DNA of 64,000 nucleotides from Coffea arabica (Eukaryota; Streptophyta; Magnoliopsida; Gentianales; Rubiaceae), in the NCBI RefSeq assembly GCF_036785885.1, contig NC_092323.1, positions 10,114,501 to 10,178,500 on the forward strand. Reading direction: 5' to 3'. This document shows, in pieces, positions 59,401 to 64,000 of the stretch; the stretch's first letter is position 1, and each line of letters starts with the position of its first letter. Below the pieces are notes generated by a model. It was not told the DNA's origin. It made no database searches and saw nothing but the letters and a program-made list of their open reading frames with translations. The position numbers were made by a program, and so were the translations under genes.

Positions 59401-62400
59401 AAGGTTGTTCTTGTAATTAAAGCTCTGAGAATTTAAAAAATATATATATGGAATAAATCGTAAAAAATAATATATGAAAAGGCATTTGTGTCATTTCAAG
59501 CTACATTTTGCTGAAAAGAAATTGGATGAGGTTAGTTCAGTCAATTAAGAAGTTGTCTCTAATTGTTTCTTACAATTACTTCTTTCCAGTTACACTACCC
59601 AACGAAAATGATCTCTTATATAGCTTCATTTTGTATCTTACCTGCATTGTCTTCGGTACTGCTTAATTTTGTTGCTCCCACATTATTGACCCTGCGGCTG
59701 GATACCATTCAACTTTGTGTTGCTTTGACACTATTGTTGCAACCGAGCATGGATAATGTCAACATATTGAACCACCCATGTACTCAAAAAAGAAAAGAAA
59801 GGAAAAGTTTCTTTGTGGTGTGATACTCTTCATTATTCAATTTTCTTGGCTGCCCTCTCAACTAATGCTGATAATGTTTGAAGGTACAAGAATGTGGAGA
59901 AGAGGAGCTGATTCTGATGGTTTTGTGGCAAACTTTGTGGAAAGTGAACAGATTGTACAGTTGAATGGCCATACAGCATCTTTTGTTCAGGTTCAAGTCT
60001 TCATTTTCTCTCTTCTAATCATTTCTAGTTTTTTTTCACATGCCATTTTTGTTAGTTGAACTGCTTTTGGTTTTATGAACATAGATGACTAAACTTATTA
60101 GTGGAAGAGCCAGGAAAATATCAGTGGAAGCACAAATATATATGCATCATTTTTTAGTTCTATGGTATGGAACAATAGTGATATTCACACAGAAAGTGAT
60201 AACAATTAGCAAAATAAATAATCAGTAAATTTTATGCTTGGATGCTGCTCTATTTTCTTGTGTGATATCTAGCCTTGACGCTGCTGTATCTTCTTGTCTG
60301 ATATCTAGCCTTGACGCTGCTGTATTTTCTTGTCTGATCTCCATAACCTTGATGGATAAACAGCTAATAAGTCTGATAAGTCTAATATTGCTCCAGCTAG
60401 AAACTAATGCTTCCTGTTGTAAGGAAGATGAGGTCCTTTTCAGGATCTGACAAAATCTTGAGTTGCAGACATGCCAGTTCTGCATAAGTCTTTTACTTAA
60501 CTTTTCAATTAAATTCTTCCATTGATGTTTTTCTTATCAGCTGCTACTGTCACTGGAAACTTTTCCATGTCACAATCATCTTTGTGGTGAGTTTAGCTAA
60601 TTTAATTGAAGAAATCTGTTCAGAAACCAAATATTTTAAAAAGACTTGTCCTTGAACATGATGGAATGCAAGCTTTTGTAGTATATAGTAGTGATGTCAA
60701 ATTCTTGATTGAAGATACATTTTAGTAGCATCAGTTTTATCTTAAATATAATTATTCTGATAATGTTTCTGTTTTCAGGTCCGAGGTTCAATTCCATTAA
60801 TGTGGGACCAGATTGTTGATTTGACATATAAGCCTAAGTTTGAGATTGTGAGGCTTGAGGAAGCTGTAAGTGGCAAAGCTCTGTAATTCTAGATTTGCTT
60901 CCAAAACCTGTGCCCTTCATTCTTTTAATGAATCATGTAAAATGCTGCAGCCTCGAGTAGCTGAGCGCCACATTTTGGATCTGAGAAAGAAATATGGAAA
61001 CGTTCTAGCAGTAGATCTTGTTAATAAGGTACACTTTTGCTTTTATCATCCCAATTCAGATTTATTTCTATGGAATTAGTTGGGACATTTCTGCTGGAAG
61101 TTACCTTGAAATGTTTTATAGGGATGCCAGCACCTGTAATTACTTGTACAATTTTGAGATATCATATGCCAAATTATAGCTTTCGATAAGCTGAATGAAC
61201 GAGAATCAACTGGACATGTTGATAAATGTAGTAATGCTTTTGATTGGTGTCAGAGTACGTGTTTACTCGTTCATAACATCGATATAATTTTGATCTGATG
61301 ATGGCATGAGTTAATTCAAATCAGGTGGTTGAACATAGATTTTGGTCGTAAGTTTTCTGGAAAGAAGAGATAGATTTACTGGTTCAATTTAGGAAAAATA
61401 CATTATGACTCTGATGATTGTTTGCAATAAAGCAAAAGAATTGATGCAAAGTTTGTGTGACTTGTCTAAGTAATTTGATAGCTGGGTTGTTCATAATATA
61501 GATGAAGTTTTAAGCTGGTGGAGCATTCTGAACCATACTTCTGCCTCCTTTGTCTTCCCCCTTTTTTTTTTGGGAATGATAAGCTTCTTGACGTATGTGC
61601 ATGCATGAGAATATACATGCAATAATGTCTGAATTCTTTGTTCTTAGCGTTTCTAATATCTTTACCAGCATGGAGGTGAGGGTCGCTTGTGTGAAAAGTT
61701 TGCCAATGCAATGCAGCATGTTGTTAGTGATGATGTGAGGTATAATCATTTCCACATAAGGCTATTTGTCAATTGAATGTTAAGTGAACTATAATTTTTG
61801 TTTTAATATCTTCTGAGTGTTGCAGATACCTGCACTTCGATTTTCACCAAATATGCGGGCATGTTCACTTCGAGCGCCTCTCTATCTTATATGATCAAAT
61901 TGAAAATTTCCTCATAAAGAATCGGTATGGATTAAAAGTTCATCTGCTGGATTCAATATTTAGTCTTGTTAGACTGATTGATCATCATTGATATCACATA
62001 CTAATATTGCTTCTTAACATAATTTTGTTCATAGAGTTTATCGTTTCTTCTTGTTGGCCTTTCCTATTGAATGGCAAAATATTAGGACTATAATATAGCA
62101 TTTGTGAGTTAAAATGTGGAAGGAAATATCTATTGAAAATTATGTAAAATCTGGAGTGGCCCAATTTGCTTTAATTGGTGGGGTTGACAATTTCAGGCAT
62201 TGAGGATCATTTTGGGGGTGTCACTTAATATTGATACTTTTCAATCCATTGTCCATCATCCAGCGTTTGTAGTGCCTTACGCTTTTTCAATCAGATTCAT
62301 ACTTATGCTTTTGAGATTGTAGGTACTTTTTGTTAAATGAAAAAGGTGAGAAAGTTGAGGTGCAACTTGGAGTTGTGAGGACCAATTGCATTGATTGCTT

Positions 62401-63613
62401 AGACCGCACAAATGTTACCCAGGTACATTTCTCCTCCTATAATGGTGATGTTCGTTAATGTTTAAAGGTAATTTGCTGCCCCTCCTGTTCCTGTACTTTA
62501 TTTATGGTTGTTCAACTCTCCGAAAAAGTAATGAGCCAATCACCCTCATTTTGAATACTTGTGTCCTTTGTTTGTGTAGGAGCAGGTTGGATGAATTTTG
62601 ATACCTCTTCTTAATTTATATCTATAGCAACATGTTAGAATGGGTTGTTTTGTGTCATATTTGCTATATAGTTGATGTGGAAAAACCAATTTAAGTGGTA
62701 TGATCACCCTCTACCTCCTTGAGGTTGATGTGAGCATATGCATGTTAATGTTGAGGTTAATGTTGCATAGATGATTTTGTAGAGACATCTTACTTGAGTT
62801 TCAGTTTTGGTGAATTTTATAAAAGCAACTCCCTCTCTTAAAAATTGAATGCGTGTTCTTTACTTTTTCCAGTTAAGCTGTTGTCTCCTAGAGGTGCATC
62901 TGTTTGATCTTTTTAAGCAGAAATACTTAAAAAGCATTAAATAATTGGGAGATATGTTTGTGTGGAATGACTTGAGAAAATTCTACTATGCGGGAATTTG
63001 GCTTTCAGAAAAGTGTAATTTAAGGATTCTGATACTTTAAGGAACTGACCACTATCTGATCAAGTAAAATCGGGTAGTAGATTTCAGACTAAGTAATAGA
63101 CTCTGAGTACTTCTGTGGAATAATTTGAACGAGGACAATTCTGCCCATGCTTTGATTAAAGCCAGGGTTTAAGATTAAGTTAATTTTCTTTGCCACTTTT
63201 TTCTAGTTATACTAATTTCTTCTCATGATGGTTTTGGTTACAGAGCATGCTTGGTCGAAAAATGTTGGAATTTCAACTTAGAAGACTTGGTATTTTTGAT
63301 GCTGAAGAAACTATCAGCACACATCCAAACTTTGATGAAAGTTTCAAAATTTGTGCGTATCTCATTGTAGTCTGTTACAATGAACCTCTGCTGACTTGGT
63401 TCTACTGAGTCTTTTGTTATGCTTGATGTGTACTTGTTAACTTTGGTTTTTATGATTCTCTTTACGACTCTGGCTTGTTTTAAACCTTATTTTTTCTGTC
63501 CTTTCCTTACTTATGCCTTTGTTGTCCTTATTTCTTCCAGTGTGGGCTAACCATGGTGATGACATAAGCATCCAGTATTCTGGTACTCCAGCTCTAAAAG
63601 GAGATTTTGTCAG
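56492..63613 (+). CDS. SAC8: SAC8-type phosphoinositide phosphatase, 3' end outside the window
   Basis: A Sac1-family phosphatase that removes phosphate from phosphoinositides on endomembranes. Sixteen coding exons in the window: 56492-56639, 56761-56844, 57317-57444, 57538-57629, 58302-58359, 58526-58582, 58671-58704, 58956-59036, 59884-59990, 60779-60865, 60951-61028, 61669-61739, 61826-61924, 62323-62422, 63244-63352 and 63541-63613, giving 468 residues ending in phase 2. The SAC domain covers most of this. The catalytic CX5R motif is C397 to R403 in TNCIDCLDRTNVTQ; RCTRRTGTRMWRRGA and FVESEQIV are further conserved blocks. The sequence follows Arabidopsis SAC8 as I remember it (GVVGLLKLLAGSYL, LYFSYDVNITL) better than SAC6 or SAC7. 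The missing C-terminus should hold two membrane helices. Two ATGs in tandem open the frame (MMEKADP). Intron 2 appears to use a GC donor and intron 7 is U12-like. Confidence 0.93.
58705..58955 (+). other. probable U12-type intron with internal tandem duplication (SAC8 intron 7)
   Basis: The donor reads GTATCCTCC, agreeing with the minor-spliceosome consensus RTATCCTTT at seven of nine positions. CCTTAAC at 58939-58945 matches the U12 branch-site core, and its branch adenosine is 11 bases before the intron end, inside the narrow U12 spacing. The 3' end is ATCAG. Nearly the whole intron is a tandem pair of about 120-bp units (58711-58830 and 58831-58949), so a second CCTTAAC lies at 58820-58826. 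Confidence 0.75.
60238..60346. repeat. three tandem copies of a 36-bp unit in a SAC8 intron
   Basis: TTGACGCTGCTGTATTTTCT followed by TGTCTGATATCTAGCC (with small variants) occurs at 60238, 60275 and 60311. The third copy diverges at its end. Function unknown. Confidence 0.88.
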
Positions 63614-64000
63614 GTACCCTTTTATGATCTTCCTTGATTGCATTTTCTGCATCCCATAGAAGATATTAGTCAAGGGCAATGTCCCAAGATACATATGTTT
63701 GAGCTTCTAGTCAAGTGTTTTAAGTTGATATCCTTTTGGGAGCATAGAGACTCTTGTATATAGAAATGGTTCAATTATGTAGGTGAACCCTTTTGTGTAC
63801 GCCAAGGTAGCCAGCAAAGAAACAAATCATCAGTAAACACTATCATGGCACCGGAATTTTGTACTAAGAATTCTGTTTTTTTTTTTTTTTTTTTTTGGAA
63901 GCATCAGTTGTACTTCCTTTTTCTTTCACTTGTTATCTGGAGAAGAGAGGACCAAAAAGCTGGAGAATAATAAAGGAAAAATGAATTACATATCCAAATA
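63614..64000 (+). other. SAC8 intron 16, open at the window edge
   Basis: Donor AG|GTACCC at 63614. No following acceptor and exon are recognisable before the end. A T run of 20 or more occupies about 63876-63896. The gene continues outside. Confidence 0.7.

Noticed and set aside
1-64000. Metabolic gene cluster, CRISPR array or operon
   Set aside because: The main genes are unrelated housekeeping functions with their own promoters and introns. No regularly spaced repeats or polycistronic layout are present, as expected for plant nuclear DNA.

Overview
This is nuclear DNA from a flowering plant, almost certainly a eudicot. The genes are intron-rich with GT-AG junctions, the spacers are AT-rich, and the proteins are plant types: a plastid-targeted phosphoserine aminotransferase, a B2-type cyclin, a 492-residue plant catalase and a SAC8-type phosphatase. 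The mobile elements are those usual in plants. I cannot name the species; an asterid is only a guess.

Layout. The left third is gene-dense: a GRIP-domain golgin (+, 157-7845); a small two-exon gene (+, 9416-9960); plastidic phosphoserine aminotransferase (-, 10676-11968); a mitotic B2 cyclin (-, 13705-16476) with M-phase promoter elements behind it; and a bacterial-type poly(A) polymerase/CCA-enzyme relative (-, 18354-24792). A hAT-type MITE lies 112 bp upstream of the last gene's start codon. After about 4 kb of AT-rich spacer comes a DSK2/ubiquilin gene (+, 29391-35301). Its fourth intron holds a Helitron-like insert and a piece of plastid trnG between 31-bp direct repeats.

The 35-48 kb stretch is accessory DNA: a retroposed tail, an F-box/LRR relic, an internal duplication split by a Stowaway MITE, and a three-member tandem family of a small zinc-finger-like protein with EAR motifs. 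That family consists of a 3'-flank relic, a frameshifted copy and an intact copy. A Mutator-like MITE with a perfect 9-bp target duplication sits just upstream of the catalase promoter.

The right end carries catalase (+, 48139-52761), a second Mutator-like MITE, and the first 16 coding exons of a SAC8-type phosphoinositide phosphatase (+, from 56492), which runs off the window. One of its introns looks like a minor-spliceosome (U12) intron and has been almost wholly duplicated in tandem.

The main genes are unrelated housekeeping functions (Golgi tethering, serine synthesis, cell cycle, RNA processing, ubiquitin shuttling, peroxide removal, phosphoinositide turnover), so I see no operon or biosynthetic cluster. 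The least familiar content is the EAR/zinc-finger-like tandem family and the U12-type intron duplication. Exon borders were worked out by hand from splice signals, reading frame and remembered family sequences, without alignment software.
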